In this document: positions 8,361 through 16,852 of the stretch, piece by piece
Layout of the letters: each line of letters opens with the position of its first letter
Position numbering within the stretch: position 1 is the first letter of the stretch
Assembly (NCBI RefSeq): GCF_000447295.1
Contig: NZ_KE650771.1
Location: 2,807,240 to 2,871,239 of the forward strand
DNA: 64,000 nucleotides
Direction of reading: 5' to 3'
Source of the DNA: Fischerella sp. PCC 9431
GTDB taxonomy: Bacteria; Cyanobacteriota; Cyanobacteriia; Cyanobacteriales; Nostocaceae
Notes under the pieces: generated by a model
Seen by the model: the letters and a program-made list of their open reading frames with translations, nothing else
The model's database searches: none
Told to the model about the DNA's origin: nothing
Made by a program: the position numbers and the translations under genes

Positions 8361-9800
8361 ATGGCAACTAGTGATGTGTCACCCAATTCTGAATCAAACG
8401 AGTCAGGAAAATCCACATCCATTCCCAAAGTGAAACTATGGACTATGTTTCGACTAGGCCTGTTTCAGATGGCATTGGGCATCATGTCGATTCTGACTCT
8501 GGGAGTGCTAAATCGAGTCATGATTGAGGAGTTGCGAGTACCGGCACTAATTGTAGCTGGGGCGATCGCCATGCATCAATTTGTGGCTCCGATTAGAGTG
8601 TGGTTTGGGCAAATGTCAGACACCAAGCCTTTACTCGGCTATCACCGTAGCGGTTATGTTTGGGTAGGCGCGGCTTTATTTGCGATCGTTTCATTCTTGG
8701 CTGTGCAAGTCGTTTGGCAATTAGGCTTGAGTTTGCAATCAGGAAGTTGGACAACTCAATCTTCTGGTTGGACGCTACTTCTAGCTTTGGTTTTTGCCCT
8801 CTATGGAATTGCGATCAGTGCTAGTTCTACACCATTTGCAGCATTGTTAGTTGATGTTTCTGATGAAGACAACCGCTCAAAATTGGTGGGGGTTGTGTGG
8901 TCAATGCTGATGGTGGGTATTATTATTGGAGCAATTATCAGCAGTGGTTTACTCAGACAAATTGCCTTAAACGCACCTCTAGAGGTAGTCCAAACCCAAG
9001 TCAATCGCCTGTTTTTGATTGTCCCAGGAATGGCTTTTGGACTTTGCTTATTAGCGACTATCGGTGTGGAAAAGAAATATTCCCGCTATACGATGCGTTC
9101 CACAGCGATTAACCGCGAAGATAAAATTACTTTAGGTATGGCAATGCGGGTGTTAACTGCTAGCCGCCAAACAGCAATCTTTTTCACATTTTTGCTGTTA
9201 ATGACACTCAGCTTGTTTATGCAGGATGCTGTGTTGGAACCCTACGGCGGGGAAGTCTTTAAGATGACGATCGCCGAAACGACAAAACTCAATGCTTTCT
9301 TTGGTACAGGAACCCTGATCGGCTTGAGTGTGACAGGCTTTTTGATAGCCCCCCGTTTAGGTAAGAAAAATACAACTAAGCTTGGATGCATCGCTGTAGC
9401 AGTCTCGCTGATAATAATTCTCCTAGCCGGGACAACTGCTAATCCGAAATTTCTGCAATGGAGTTTAACCTTATTTGGCTTTGCTTCTGGTGTGACTACA
9501 ACCGGAGCGTTAAGCTTAATGCTAGATCTAACTGCTGCGGAAACTGCTGGCACATTCATTGGTGCTTGGGGATTAGCGCAAGCAATGGCGAGGGCCTTAG
9601 CTACAGTTTCTGGTGGCGCAGTGCTAAACCTGGGTAAATCTTTACTGACAACACCATTATTAGCTTATGGATTGGTGTTTGCTACTCAGGCTGTGGTGAT
9701 TTTATTAGCAGTTAGCTTATTAACTCGCGTAAATGTCACAGAATTTCAGCACAATGCTAAACAAGCGATCGCATCTATCTTGGAAAGCGAATTAGATTAA
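8361..9800 (+). CDS. PucC-family (BCD) MFS transporter
   Basis: This is a polytopic inner-membrane protein of the PucC/LhaA branch of the major facilitator superfamily. In purple bacteria members assist assembly of light-harvesting complexes and are thought to handle bacteriochlorophyll; cyanobacterial members are presumed to act in chlorophyll-protein assembly. The sequence shows about 12 hydrophobic segments. Family landmarks are FRLGLFQMALGIMSILTLGV, VLNRVMIEEL, and FVAPIRVWFGQMSDTKPLLG with the G-Y-H-R-S turn. The ATG at 8361 is chosen because GGGAGTGG lies just upstream; an in-frame TTG at 8349 would overlap that site. Length is 479 residues. Confidence 0.88.
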   Translation: MATSDVSPNSESNESGKSTSIPKVKLWTMFRLGLFQMALGIMSILTLGVLNRVMIEELRVPALIVAGAIAMHQFVAPIRVWFGQMSDTKPLLGYHRSGYVWVGAALFAIVSFLAVQVVWQLGLSLQSGSWTTQSSGWTLLLALVFALYGIAISASSTPFAALLVDVSDEDNRSKLVGVVWSMLMVGIIIGAIISSGLLRQIALNAPLEVVQTQVNRLFLIVPGMAFGLCLLATIGVEKKYSRYTMRSTAINREDKITLGMAMRVLTASRQTAIFFTFLLLMTLSLFMQDAVLEPYGGEVFKMTIAETTKLNAFFGTGTLIGLSVTGFLIAPRLGKKNTTKLGCIAVAVSLIIILLAGTTANPKFLQWSLTLFGFASGVTTTGALSLMLDLTAAETAGTFIGAWGLAQAMARALATVSGGAVLNLGKSLLTTPLLAYGLVFATQAVVILLAVSLLTRVNVTEFQHNAKQAIASILESELD

Positions 9801-9930
9801 CTTAGTAGTCAATGGTCAATTGTCAATCGTCATTTGCAACTCTCTGGACTCTTGACTACGAACTTTTTACTCTTGACCAAGTCATCTTTGATATAGTACA
9901 AATTCCCAAATTTATCTGTGGGATTTATCC

Positions 9931-9951
9931 AAAATCCAAAATCCAAAATCC
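9931..9951. repeat. Heptanucleotide tandem repeat (AAAATCC)
   Basis: Three exact 7-bp units lie upstream of the inositol-monophosphatase-family gene. The same unit occurs near 3213, 56502 and 61785. Confidence 0.7.
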
Positions 9952-9981
9952 AAAATTGGATGACCACTCACCATACATAAA

Positions 9982-10788
9982 ATGACAGAACTTTGGACTA
10001 CAGTTTTAGAGTTTGCTCAAACTACTACCGCTAGGGTAGGTAAGCAGTTAATGGAAGATTTTGGGCAAGTACAGGCTTCCCACAAAGCGGATGGATCTTT
10101 AGTAACTCGTGCTGATAAATGGGCTGATCAAGAATTGCGGAATGCGATCGCCTCTACATTTCCCGGTTATGGGATTTTGACGGAAGAAGGTGACAAGGTT
10201 TTCCCTGGTACAGAATGGTGTTGGGTTGTTGATCCTTTGGATGGCACGACTAACTTTACACGGGGTATTCCTATCTGGTCAATTTCACTAGGATTATTGT
10301 ATCAAGGAACGCCTGTTTTTGGTTATGTTTACGTGCCACCACTGAAAGAGTCATTTCACGGCTTTTGGGAAGGTTCATCAGGATTAGGCGCATCTACTGG
10401 GGCTTTTCGTAATTATCAGCCGATTCAAACAAGTGATGAAGCACCTAGTCAACATCACTTTTTTAACCTTTGTTCCCGTAGTACTTCGGTAATTCAACAA
10501 GATTTTCCCTGTAAAATTAGGATGTTGGGCGTTGCTAGCTACAATTTTCTGACAGTAGCTACAGGTGCTGTACTTGGTGGTATTGAAGCAACACCAAAAG
10601 TTTGGGATATTGTTGCGGCTTGGGTTATAGTTCAAGCGGCGGGTGGAAGTTGGGTCTCACTCGAATCTGAACCTTTTCCTTTGTCTAGTGGAGTTGACTA
10701 TAGCGATCGCTCTTTCCCTACTTTAGTTGTCAGTCGTCCAGAATTGGTATCTACTTTTAAGCCATATCTTGAAAAATTAAAGATTTAA
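9982..10788 (+). CDS. Inositol monophosphatase family protein
   Basis: This is a Mg-dependent, Li-sensitive-type phosphatase of the IMPase/FBPase superfamily. The metal-binding motifs are clear: EE at 68-69, VDPLDGTTNF with D84 and D87, and a C-terminal WDIVAAW. Cyanobacterial members can dephosphorylate inositol phosphates, histidinol phosphate or related substrates, and the sequence does not decide between them. The start ATG gives 268 residues, typical for the family. The upstream heptamer repeat and the downstream stem-loop suggest a single-gene transcript. Confidence 0.9.
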   Translation: MTELWTTVLEFAQTTTARVGKQLMEDFGQVQASHKADGSLVTRADKWADQELRNAIASTFPGYGILTEEGDKVFPGTEWCWVVDPLDGTTNFTRGIPIWSISLGLLYQGTPVFGYVYVPPLKESFHGFWEGSSGLGASTGAFRNYQPIQTSDEAPSQHHFFNLCSRSTSVIQQDFPCKIRMLGVASYNFLTVATGAVLGGIEATPKVWDIVAAWVIVQAAGGSWVSLESEPFPLSSGVDYSDRSFPTLVVSRPELVSTFKPYLEKLKI

Positions 10789-10845
10789 GTCCCCACGTCT
10801 TCTTCGATGAACCGCGAAGATTCTCGTTAAACTCCCAATATAAAA

Positions 10846-10867
10846 CCACACTGTTGTAGCAGTGTGG
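10846..10867 (+). terminator. Stem-loop after the IMPase-family gene
   Basis: CCACACTG, a TTGTAG loop and CAGTGTGG form a perfect 8-bp stem 57 bases after the stop. It is extended outward by AAACTC/GAGTTT. No U-run follows, so it may be an RNA-stabilising hairpin rather than an intrinsic terminator. Confidence 0.5.
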
Positions 10868-11008
10868 TGAGTTTAGGATATAGCACTTTAAAGTTAGGAG
10901 ATTTAATTAGTAATCACCATCGAGTGGTGTTATTGTAGGCTACACAGCCAAAGTTCAGCATTCCGGAAGAAGTACAAATATTTTTTGGATAAAAATCTTA
11001 AGAAAAAT

Positions 11009-12019
11009 CTATTTAAAAACAAAATCCGCGATCGCCACCTCATTTTTATCTGTGATTGCTTCTTGAGGAGGACTGAGTAAAACAGATCGCTGCATTAATT
11101 TCTGACTTCCAAGACGACGTGCAACACGGTTGGGAATTCCGTAACCATATACAATATGTCCTTGTCCAGCTAACACTACCACTTGATAGTCTGGATTCGC
11201 TTTGATGAATTTAGCAATTCCTTCTGCCATTGTTTCATCCCATAACACCTGTGCCAAAAAAAAGCGTTCCGCACCAGAACTGTTACCATGTCCTGCACTT
11301 TGATGCAGTTGAAAAGCTTGTAATGATAATTGGCGATACTTTTGGTTACTGGTATCAATTTCTGCCAAAGGCGGAATATACTTTCTCTCGGATACCGTCA
11401 GACTTTCTAATCCTTGACTCGCGACTTTGCGTGTAATTTCTGTTGGAGTATTTAAAGCTAAGACTGGTAGTTGTTTGTCTTTAGCAAACCGGAGAATCGG
11501 AGCATAATATTCCCAAGGAAAACCCCAGCGTGTTTCGTACTCGCTTTTCGCTAATAATTCTTGTTCAGTAAGTTTACCCGCTAAATATTGATCAACAACG
11601 CCTTGATAGGGACGCTGAAACATCTCCATTGCGATCGCAATTTTCGGATGACGTTGCTGGAGTTCCTGAATAATTTGCAGTTGATTTTGATGATCAACTG
11701 AATTGTCGTGAGTTTCCCCCAGATACACCACATTTGCTTTTGCTAGTTCCGATAACATCTGTGGGCGACTGTAAATAAAATTCTCTGCTTTCCCACAACT
11801 TTTATCCCAGTCAGGAAAGATAGCATCTATATTACTGGGCGGTGCAGCCATAACTAACTTGGGAGGACAGGAACTTTTGACAGTTTCAGCACAAGCAGGT
11901 AAGGTCGAGATAATCAGATAAAAAGTAAAAGCAAAAAAAGAAACAAACACTCTTCTAGTTTGGAAGCTTTGCTGTTGATTTGTTAATATTTTCGCGTACG
12001 CCAGTAACTTAGTTTGCAT
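11009..12019 (-). CDS. ChaN-like (DUF399) heme-binding-type protein
   Basis: This is an exported protein of the ChaN/DUF399 family within the Tiki-EreA-like superfamily; Campylobacter ChaN binds heme. The N-terminus has a signal-peptide-like segment (VFVSFFAFTFYLIISTLPACA) after a basic region, with a possible lipobox cysteine. Conserved features include YLGETHDNSVDHQ with its Glu and His, AIAMEMFQRPYQ, a WGFPWEYYAPILRFA segment, and the C-terminal VVLAGQGHIVYGYG. The frame is open further upstream to 12193 but that would overlap the divergent dehydrogenase. The ATG at 12019 leaves a 43-base divergent promoter region and gives 336 residues. Confidence 0.85.
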   Translation of the reverse strand: MQTKLLAYAKILTNQQQSFQTRRVFVSFFAFTFYLIISTLPACAETVKSSCPPKLVMAAPPSNIDAIFPDWDKSCGKAENFIYSRPQMLSELAKANVVYLGETHDNSVDHQNQLQIIQELQQRHPKIAIAMEMFQRPYQGVVDQYLAGKLTEQELLAKSEYETRWGFPWEYYAPILRFAKDKQLPVLALNTPTEITRKVASQGLESLTVSERKYIPPLAEIDTSNQKYRQLSLQAFQLHQSAGHGNSSGAERFFLAQVLWDETMAEGIAKFIKANPDYQVVVLAGQGHIVYGYGIPNRVARRLGSQKLMQRSVLLSPPQEAITDKNEVAIADFVFK

Positions 12020-12062
12020 AAATATTTTCTTTATACAACGCTGAATAATTTTAGTGATTAAC

Positions 12063-13016
12063 ATGAAAGGACTCTGGCTAGAAAATAAGCAACTACAATT
12101 ACGTACTGATATCCCTATTCCCGAACCACCACCAGGGGAAGCATTAGTACGAGTTTTATCTGCTGGTATTTGTAACACTGATTTAGAACTCACCAGAGGT
12201 TATTACCCTTACACTGGCATTTTAGGTCATGAATTTGTTGGTGTTGTGGAACAAGGCCCAGAAAATTTGATCAACCGTCGTGTTGTCGGCGAAATTAACG
12301 CTGTATGTGGTAAATGTCGTTTTTGTCGTAGCGGAAATTCAACTCATTGCGAAAATCGGACTGTGCTTGGTATTGTCAATCGCAATGGCGCTTTTGCTGA
12401 CTATCTTTGTTTACCTGTAGAAAATCTTCATCTTGTACCAGAGAATGTCCCCACAGCAGTCGCGACATTTACTGAACCCGTAGCTGCGGCGTTGGAAATT
12501 CAGCAACAGATAGCATTGCATCCAGATGACCGGGTGTTAGTAGTAGGGGATGGTAAGCTAGGACAATTAGTAGCCCAAACTTTAGCTTTAACAGGCTGTG
12601 ACCTGTTGGTAGTGGGGCGACATCGTGATAAGCTGGCTAATCTAGAAGCACGAGGAATCAAAACAGGCTTTGCAGATGTAGTTACAGACAGGAGTTTTGA
12701 TATTTCTGTAGAGTGTACTGGTAATGCAGAAGGATTTGCGATCGCTCGTCGCGCTTTACGTCCTCGTGGTACCTTAGTACTCAAAAGTACTTATGCTGGT
12801 AATCTCAGTCTAGATGCTTCCTCTTTGGTAGTAGATGAAATTACTCTAATTGGTTCACGCTGCGGCCCTTTTTCACCTGCATTAAAACTATTAGCAGAAG
12901 GAAAAGTGGACGTACAACCTCTAATTCAAGCCCATTATCCACTTACGGAAGCAATAGCAGCTTTTGATCATGCCCAAACCAAAGGCGTGTTAAAAGTATT
13001 GTTGGAAATGAGTTAA
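12063..13016 (+). CDS. Zinc-dependent alcohol dehydrogenase (MDR family)
   Basis: This is a cytoplasmic medium-chain dehydrogenase with both zinc sites. Catalytic-zinc ligands lie in AGICNTDLE and GHEFVG, and the structural-zinc cluster is the Cys set in CGKCRFCRSGNSTHC. The Rossmann domain begins at VLVVGDGKLGQLVAQ. The C-terminal half (FDISVECTGNAEGFAIARRAL) resembles threonine/sorbitol dehydrogenase-like MDRs; the substrate is not determinable. The ATG at 12063 is preferred over an in-frame GTG at 12054 because it gives the standard MKGLW opening. The protein is 317 residues, slightly short. It is transcribed divergently from the ChaN-like gene, and a 21-bp repeat array begins ten bases after its stop. 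Confidence 0.9.
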   Translation: MKGLWLENKQLQLRTDIPIPEPPPGEALVRVLSAGICNTDLELTRGYYPYTGILGHEFVGVVEQGPENLINRRVVGEINAVCGKCRFCRSGNSTHCENRTVLGIVNRNGAFADYLCLPVENLHLVPENVPTAVATFTEPVAAALEIQQQIALHPDDRVLVVGDGKLGQLVAQTLALTGCDLLVVGRHRDKLANLEARGIKTGFADVVTDRSFDISVECTGNAEGFAIARRALRPRGTLVLKSTYAGNLSLDASSLVVDEITLIGSRCGPFSPALKLLAEGKVDVQPLIQAHYPLTEAIAAFDHAQTKGVLKVLLEMS

Positions 13017-13025
13017 ACAAAGGCT

Positions 13026-13214
13026 GCATTAACAATGTAAGACGATACATTCGTAATGTAACCCGATGCATTAACAATGTAGGGCGATACATTCGTAATG
13101 TAACCCGATACATTAACAATGTAGGGCGATACATTCGTAATGTAACCCGATACATTCGTAATGTAAGCCGATACATTAACAATGTAGAGCGATACATTAA
13201 CAATGTAGGGCGAT
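13026..13214. repeat. Tandem array of nine 21-bp units, each with an internal inverted repeat
   Basis: Nine consecutive 21-bp units alternate between two main types that contain ACATTCGTAATGT or ACATTAACAATGT, each followed by a variable [AG]-rich linker and CGAT. Every unit keeps the inverted repeat (A/G)CATT-NNN-AATGT. Because 21 is a multiple of three, both strands stay open over part of the array, but the predicted peptides are simple repeats and lack an independent start, so I treat it as non-coding. No spacers are present, so it is not a CRISPR. Confidence 0.93.
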
Positions 13215-13253
13215 ACATAGGTCACCACATCAATTTTGATCGGGTGCGAAATC

Positions 13254-13275
13254 CCCGACTTTTAAAAAAGTCGGG
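13254..13275. terminator. Hairpin, second copy of the element at 931
   Basis: CCCGACTT and AAGTCGGG form an 8-bp stem around a T/A loop between the dehydrogenase/array and the convergent small membrane-protein gene. It is probably a terminator or a dispersed palindrome. Confidence 0.5.
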
Positions 13276-13332
13276 AATCTGAACATCCACGACTCATCAC
13301 AAATAATTTGATAGACTACTGATCTCCATCTC

Positions 13333-13620
13333 CTAATAAAGCATTGAATTTGTCTGTGGTTGGTAATCCATACAATTGATTGCTTCTTCCGTGTTAGCGA
13401 TGGAAGGATGAACAGTGCATTTGAGACGATGATCATCGGTAAAATATTGACAGCCAGCGCAGGGAATTTGATGCATTTTTTGGGCTGTTTTAACACCATC
13501 ACGGGTTGCAGTCCACAGACTCCAAACAACCATAGTAATTAATACCCAAGCACTGACGAAACAAATCGGTACTAGAAGCTTGTGAATCGCTAGAAAAAGA
13601 AAGTTTATTATTTGCAACAC
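13333..13620 (-). CDS. Conserved small membrane protein with Cys motif (hypothetical)
   Basis: This 95-residue protein has one or two hydrophobic segments at about 5-37, then a soluble part with IPCAGCQYFT, LKCTVHPS and EEAINCMDY. I recognise the Cys-containing tail as conserved in cyanobacterial hypothetical proteins, with no known function. The cysteine arrangement C-x2-C ... C ... C could bind a metal. The start is a GTG at 13620 (or the adjacent TTG) and no strong ribosome-binding site is seen, so the N-terminus is uncertain. It is convergent with the alcohol dehydrogenase. Confidence 0.75.
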   Translation of the reverse strand: MLQIINFLFLAIHKLLVPICFVSAWVLITMVVWSLWTATRDGVKTAQKMHQIPCAGCQYFTDDHRLKCTVHPSIANTEEAINCMDYQPQTNSMLY

Positions 13621-13667
13621 AGCAATAATTGCGAAAATCTACAAAAAAACTGATTAGCTGGACTTCA

Positions 13668-13718
13668 GGAAGCATCCCAAATGTTCAAAAAACGCCTGCG
13701 ATTGAAATTACAGTCTCA
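13668..13718 (+). repeat. About 50-bp dispersed element, copy A
   Basis: This stretch, beginning GGAAGCATCCCAAATGTTCA and ending CAGTCTCA, matches the reverse complement of 50668-50720 with only a few differences. It contains no open frame. Confidence 0.75.
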
Positions 13719-13901
13719 TAGTTCAAGTCTGCTTCAGCAGACTGTTTGATTTTATAAAGTCGTCTGAAGACGATTTGCGCTATTAACAAAGGGTTTTAAT
13801 CCTCTGCTTTGGGATATTTTGAAAAATTGGGATGCTCCCGGATTTTATATTACGAGTGATCTTAACTTCTCATTACTCGCTTGTGACTTCTTACCAAAGA
13901 G

Positions 13902-13988
13902 ATATCAGTTATCAGTTATCAGTTGTCAGTTATCAGTTATCAACAACTCATAACTGTTCACTGTTCACTGATAACTGATAACTGTTCA
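13902..13988. repeat. Heptanucleotide tandem repeat (ATCAGTT type)
   Basis: Units of ATCAGTT in one orientation, then AACTGAT-like units in the other, lie against the 3' end of chlG. The two halves can pair as a long imperfect hairpin. Confidence 0.8.
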
Positions 13989-15005
13989 CTAAATTCCAGC
14001 ATGACCAATTGCTAAACCAGCCACAAGCATTCCCAAAACTAGGAAAGGTTGGGCGCTAGCTTGATATTTAACATCGTTAGTGAGGGGATCACGCAGAAAA
14101 TACATATCTTGGAAAGTAATTTGCGGGATGATGAGCAATGACAGAATTGCTGCATACAAATTCTCGTGGATGTAGACTAAATAGCCTGCGATCGCAATCT
14201 GAAAGACATCAATCATGGCGACACAAATCCAAGCTGCGGTGGTGATACCAAACATTACAGGAAGTGATTGTAATCCGAGTTTGCGATCGCCCTCTACACT
14301 TTTAAAGTCATTGATGATACCAATACCTAATCCAGCCAAACTGTAAATCATGGTGAGAACAACAATTTTCCAGTTGAGTTCACCAAATAAAGCATGACCA
14401 GCACACCAAGGGAAGGTAATATAACTTGCACCTAAAGCATAGCTACCCAACCAGCCATTTTGTTTGAGTTTTAAAGGTGGTGCAGAGTAAATGTAGCCAA
14501 CAAAAGAACCGATGATAGCGATCGCTGTAATTGTGGGAAATTCATTTCCAGCCCATTTATCCAGGGCAAATGCCAGTGCCACGCCAGCAATAAGTAATAC
14601 CCAAATCTGCGTAATTACTTGGGGTATAGAAATCGCACCAGAGGGAATAGGGCGGTAAGGTTCGTTGATAGCATCAATTTCGCGATCGTAGAAATCGTTC
14701 GTGATTTGTACGTAACCTGCCATCAATGGGCCTGATAGCAACATACAAAGTACTGCCTTTAAGACATTTTCGAGTGTCCAGGTGTATTCGCCAGAAGAAG
14801 CCGCACCACAGATCACACCCCACATCAGAGGAATCCAAGTAATTGGCTTCATCAGTTGCAGGCGGATTTTCCAAATCGAACTTTCTCCAGGCGCTGCACC
14901 TTTCATACCCAAGAGTTGCCTGGTTTTAGCACTGCGGTCAACAGTAGCATTTGTTTCCTCTGTGGGTGTAGTGGAATCAGGGGTAATGGGAGTTGATTCA
15001 GACAT
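13989..15005 (-). CDS. chlG: Chlorophyll synthase
   Basis: ChlG is the thylakoid-membrane prenyltransferase that esterifies chlorophyllide a with phytyl or geranylgeranyl diphosphate, the last step of chlorophyll a synthesis. It belongs to the UbiA superfamily and shows about nine membrane segments. The Mg-diphosphate motif is in ITNDFYDREIDAINEPYRPI, with the second Asp-rich loop at NDFKSVEGDRKLGL. The hydrophilic N-terminal ~40 residues and SSIWKIRLQLMKPITWIPLMWG are typical of cyanobacterial ChlG. It lies downstream of petP and the Get3d-type gene on the same strand, with a repeat-filled gap of 180 bases after the latter. Confidence 0.96.
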   Translation of the reverse strand: MSESTPITPDSTTPTEETNATVDRSAKTRQLLGMKGAAPGESSIWKIRLQLMKPITWIPLMWGVICGAASSGEYTWTLENVLKAVLCMLLSGPLMAGYVQITNDFYDREIDAINEPYRPIPSGAISIPQVITQIWVLLIAGVALAFALDKWAGNEFPTITAIAIIGSFVGYIYSAPPLKLKQNGWLGSYALGASYITFPWCAGHALFGELNWKIVVLTMIYSLAGLGIGIINDFKSVEGDRKLGLQSLPVMFGITTAAWICVAMIDVFQIAIAGYLVYIHENLYAAILSLLIIPQITFQDMYFLRDPLTNDVKYQASAQPFLVLGMLVAGLAIGHAGI

Positions 15006-15016
15006 AAGGTATATAG

Positions 15017-15180
15017 GGATTGGGACTGGGGATCGAGGATCGGGGATCGGGGATTGGGGACAGGGGAGACAAGGGAGCAGGAAGTGTGGGAGTGTGGGGA
15101 GAATTATTGGACAAGTCTCTTCCCAATGCCCAATGTCCTTTCCCCAATCCCCTTTCCCCTTTCCCCTTTCCCTTTTCCCC
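15017..15180. repeat. Degenerate heptamer repeats (GGGGATT and CCCCTTT types)
   Basis: The gap between the Get3d-type gene and chlG has GGGGATC/GGGGATT units on one side and CCCCAAT/CCCCTTT units on the other, so the two halves are roughly complementary and could form a long imperfect stem. Confidence 0.7.
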
Positions 15181-15185
15181 GATCT

Positions 15186-16286
15186 CTAAAACGAGATTAT
15201 CAAATAATTATTTTGGAATTTCGCGCCCGTTACAGATCTGCCACTTAAGGCAGGAGGTAGAAAAATATTCCGCCTTTGATCTCCAGCTTCAATTGTCACC
15301 TCTGGACCGTATTGGGTAAGCTTGACCTGTTTTTTGTCAAATCCCGGCAAATATAAACTTACTTTGTGTTCTTGGACGTTAATTTCAATAGGTTTGGGAG
15401 CCTGTACTGCTTGGTCTACAAAGTTGGGTAAGGTATCTATTATTGCTTGCCAGTCCTCTGTTTTGATATTTGGAACTAGGCTGACATTTAGGGGGGTAAA
15501 TTGCTCAGAAATTTGGTGATTTGTGTCATTAGAAACAAGGATAATGCCACCCACGGTTAAACCAACTTGTTGAGCGCTACCCCAAAGATAGCGCACAGAA
15601 GCAACCTCAATAGGGTCATCGGTTGTTACCAAGAAAGCAGCAACTTGCTTGGGGTCTGCCAGGGCGGCCCTACCCTTGTCTAAAAAGTTGTTAACCTGGT
15701 TAGTAGGTTGAGCGAAGTTATCCGAAGTCCAGTTGATATTGAAAAGAGAGCTAATTAGCGGTTGAATCAAGGGCGATTCGGAAATTGCTTTACCAAGATC
15801 GGAATTGACGAACAATTTCTGGAATCGCCGTACGTACCAACTGAGAGATTCTGGCATTCCGAACATTCGCAAAGTCGAGGTATCGCCATTGCCATCGTAG
15901 ATGATCGCGTCATATTTGCCGCTTTCGTAGTACTCGCGAATAGCATTGAGGACAAGGGCGCTATCCATTCCTGGTAAGACGGATAGTTCTTGACCATAAA
16001 CCTCTTTGAGGATAGGCGTTTTGAGATATTGCGCTTCTAGTTTTTTGACATCCTCCCAACTACGTTCTAGTAGTACAGAAGTTTGAAACTGAACTACATG
16101 CAAATTCGCAGCAATTTCTTGAGGGTTAGAACCAACAGGAATACCCAACAAAATCTGCAACGCTGGTTCTGCACTTCCAGCTAAAAGTACGCGTTTTCCT
16201 TGGCTTGCCAATTGTTTGGCAGCAGCGATCGCTATTTTTGTCCTAGCGCTACCGCTTTTGCCCAAAAATGTCAATATCAGGGCCAT
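15186..16286 (-). CDS. Get3/ArsA-family ATPase with C-terminal HSP20-like domain (Get3d type)
   Basis: This is a SIMIBI-class NTPase of the Get3/ArsA family. The N-terminal ~270 residues form the P-loop domain and the last ~80 (VSLYLPGFDKKQVKLTQYGPEVTIEAG) form an alpha-crystallin/HSP20-like domain, the layout reported for Get3d proteins of phototrophs. The deviant P-loop reads FLGKSGSARTKIA: the signature Lys is kept, but the canonical GKT is replaced by ART. The segment after it (AGSAEPALQILLG) also departs from the usual DPAHS switch. The ATG at 16286 gives the family opening MALILTFLGK, preferred to an upstream start at 16328. It sits between petP and chlG, which suggests a role in thylakoid protein or pigment biogenesis. 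Confidence 0.85.
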   Translation of the reverse strand: MALILTFLGKSGSARTKIAIAAAKQLASQGKRVLLAGSAEPALQILLGIPVGSNPQEIAANLHVVQFQTSVLLERSWEDVKKLEAQYLKTPILKEVYGQELSVLPGMDSALVLNAIREYYESGKYDAIIYDGNGDTSTLRMFGMPESLSWYVRRFQKLFVNSDLGKAISESPLIQPLISSLFNINWTSDNFAQPTNQVNNFLDKGRAALADPKQVAAFLVTTDDPIEVASVRYLWGSAQQVGLTVGGIILVSNDTNHQISEQFTPLNVSLVPNIKTEDWQAIIDTLPNFVDQAVQAPKPIEINVQEHKVSLYLPGFDKKQVKLTQYGPEVTIEAGDQRRNIFLPPALSGRSVTGAKFQNNYLIISF

Positions 16287-16397
16287 TACTTGATTCCTAA
16301 TTTTTACCGCCGGTTTTTTCAACTCCAACTTAGCATTCGGCTGATTTGAGTAACTTCCTTCTGAAGTTCAGCAATCAGAGGATACCTCGCCGATCAT

Positions 16398-16592
16398 TTA
16401 CTGTACTGTTCTGAGTTCATCTTCAAAAAACCAAGTGGCAAAATTATCATCAAATTTGACTACAATGCCAACACCACTACCATCGGTCATTTTGTAACCT
16501 TCAATGAGACCGATTTGTCCTAATCTTTCAGCAATAGAAGCAGGTACGCGATCGCGCAAACGAATAACCTTTACCTTTTGTCCGATTTCCAT
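16398..16592 (-). CDS. petP: Cytochrome b6f complex subunit PetP
   Basis: This 64-residue protein begins MEIGQKVKVIRLRDRVP and has an SH3-like pattern (IGLIEGYKMTDGSGVGIVVKFDDNFATWFFEDEL). That matches PetP, the small peripheral cytoplasmic-side subunit of the cyanobacterial cytochrome b6f complex that affects linear electron flow in Synechocystis. The ATG start is well placed and the length is normal. It is the first gene of a minus-strand row petP, Get3d-type ATPase, chlG, with about 110 bases to the next gene. Confidence 0.92.
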   Translation of the reverse strand: MEIGQKVKVIRLRDRVPASIAERLGQIGLIEGYKMTDGSGVGIVVKFDDNFATWFFEDELRTVQ

Positions 16593-16751
16593 GCCAACTC
16601 ACAATGCAATAAACCAAAATTCAGTGTACCGGAATCCGGTGCTGTGTGGGGAGTGGGGAGTGGGGAGACATATCAATTAAAAATTAAAAATTGGGAAGGG
16701 GGACAAGGGAGACAAGGGAGAATTTTTCCCAATGACCAATGACCATTGTAC

Positions 16752-16806
16752 AGACGCGTAGACGCTCGTAAGAGCGGCTTCAAGGTAAGAGTATCATCGC
16801 GTCTCT
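16752..16806. repeat. Interrupted copy of the AGACGCGAT palindrome
   Basis: CAGACGCG and ATCGCGTCT flank about 37 bases (beginning TAGACGCTCGTAAGAGCGGC, itself partly palindromic). Elsewhere in the window the two arms are directly joined, so this copy looks like the same palindrome split by an insert. Confidence 0.5.
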
Positions 16807-16852
16807 AGACAAATGACTAAAATTAAATCAATTAGTGTGTAGGTATAAGTCT

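Larger units (their letters stand above)
13621..13988. other. Spacer between small membrane protein and chlG: repeats only
   Basis: The 368-bp gap contains a 51-bp element shared with 50668-50720, two short palindromes around 13726-13770 (AGTCTGCTTCAGCAGACT and GTCGTCTGAAGACGAT) and a heptamer array at the chlG end. I see no gene. Confidence 0.6.

Noticed and set aside
12020-12193. Longer N-terminus for the ChaN-like protein
   Set aside because: The extension would overlap the divergent dehydrogenase and place the signal peptide inside the protein.
13026-13214. Possible CRISPR array or repeat protein at the 21-bp array
   Set aside because: Units are contiguous with no spacers, and the peptides read from the array on the minus strand are low-complexity, without their own ribosome-binding site or homology.
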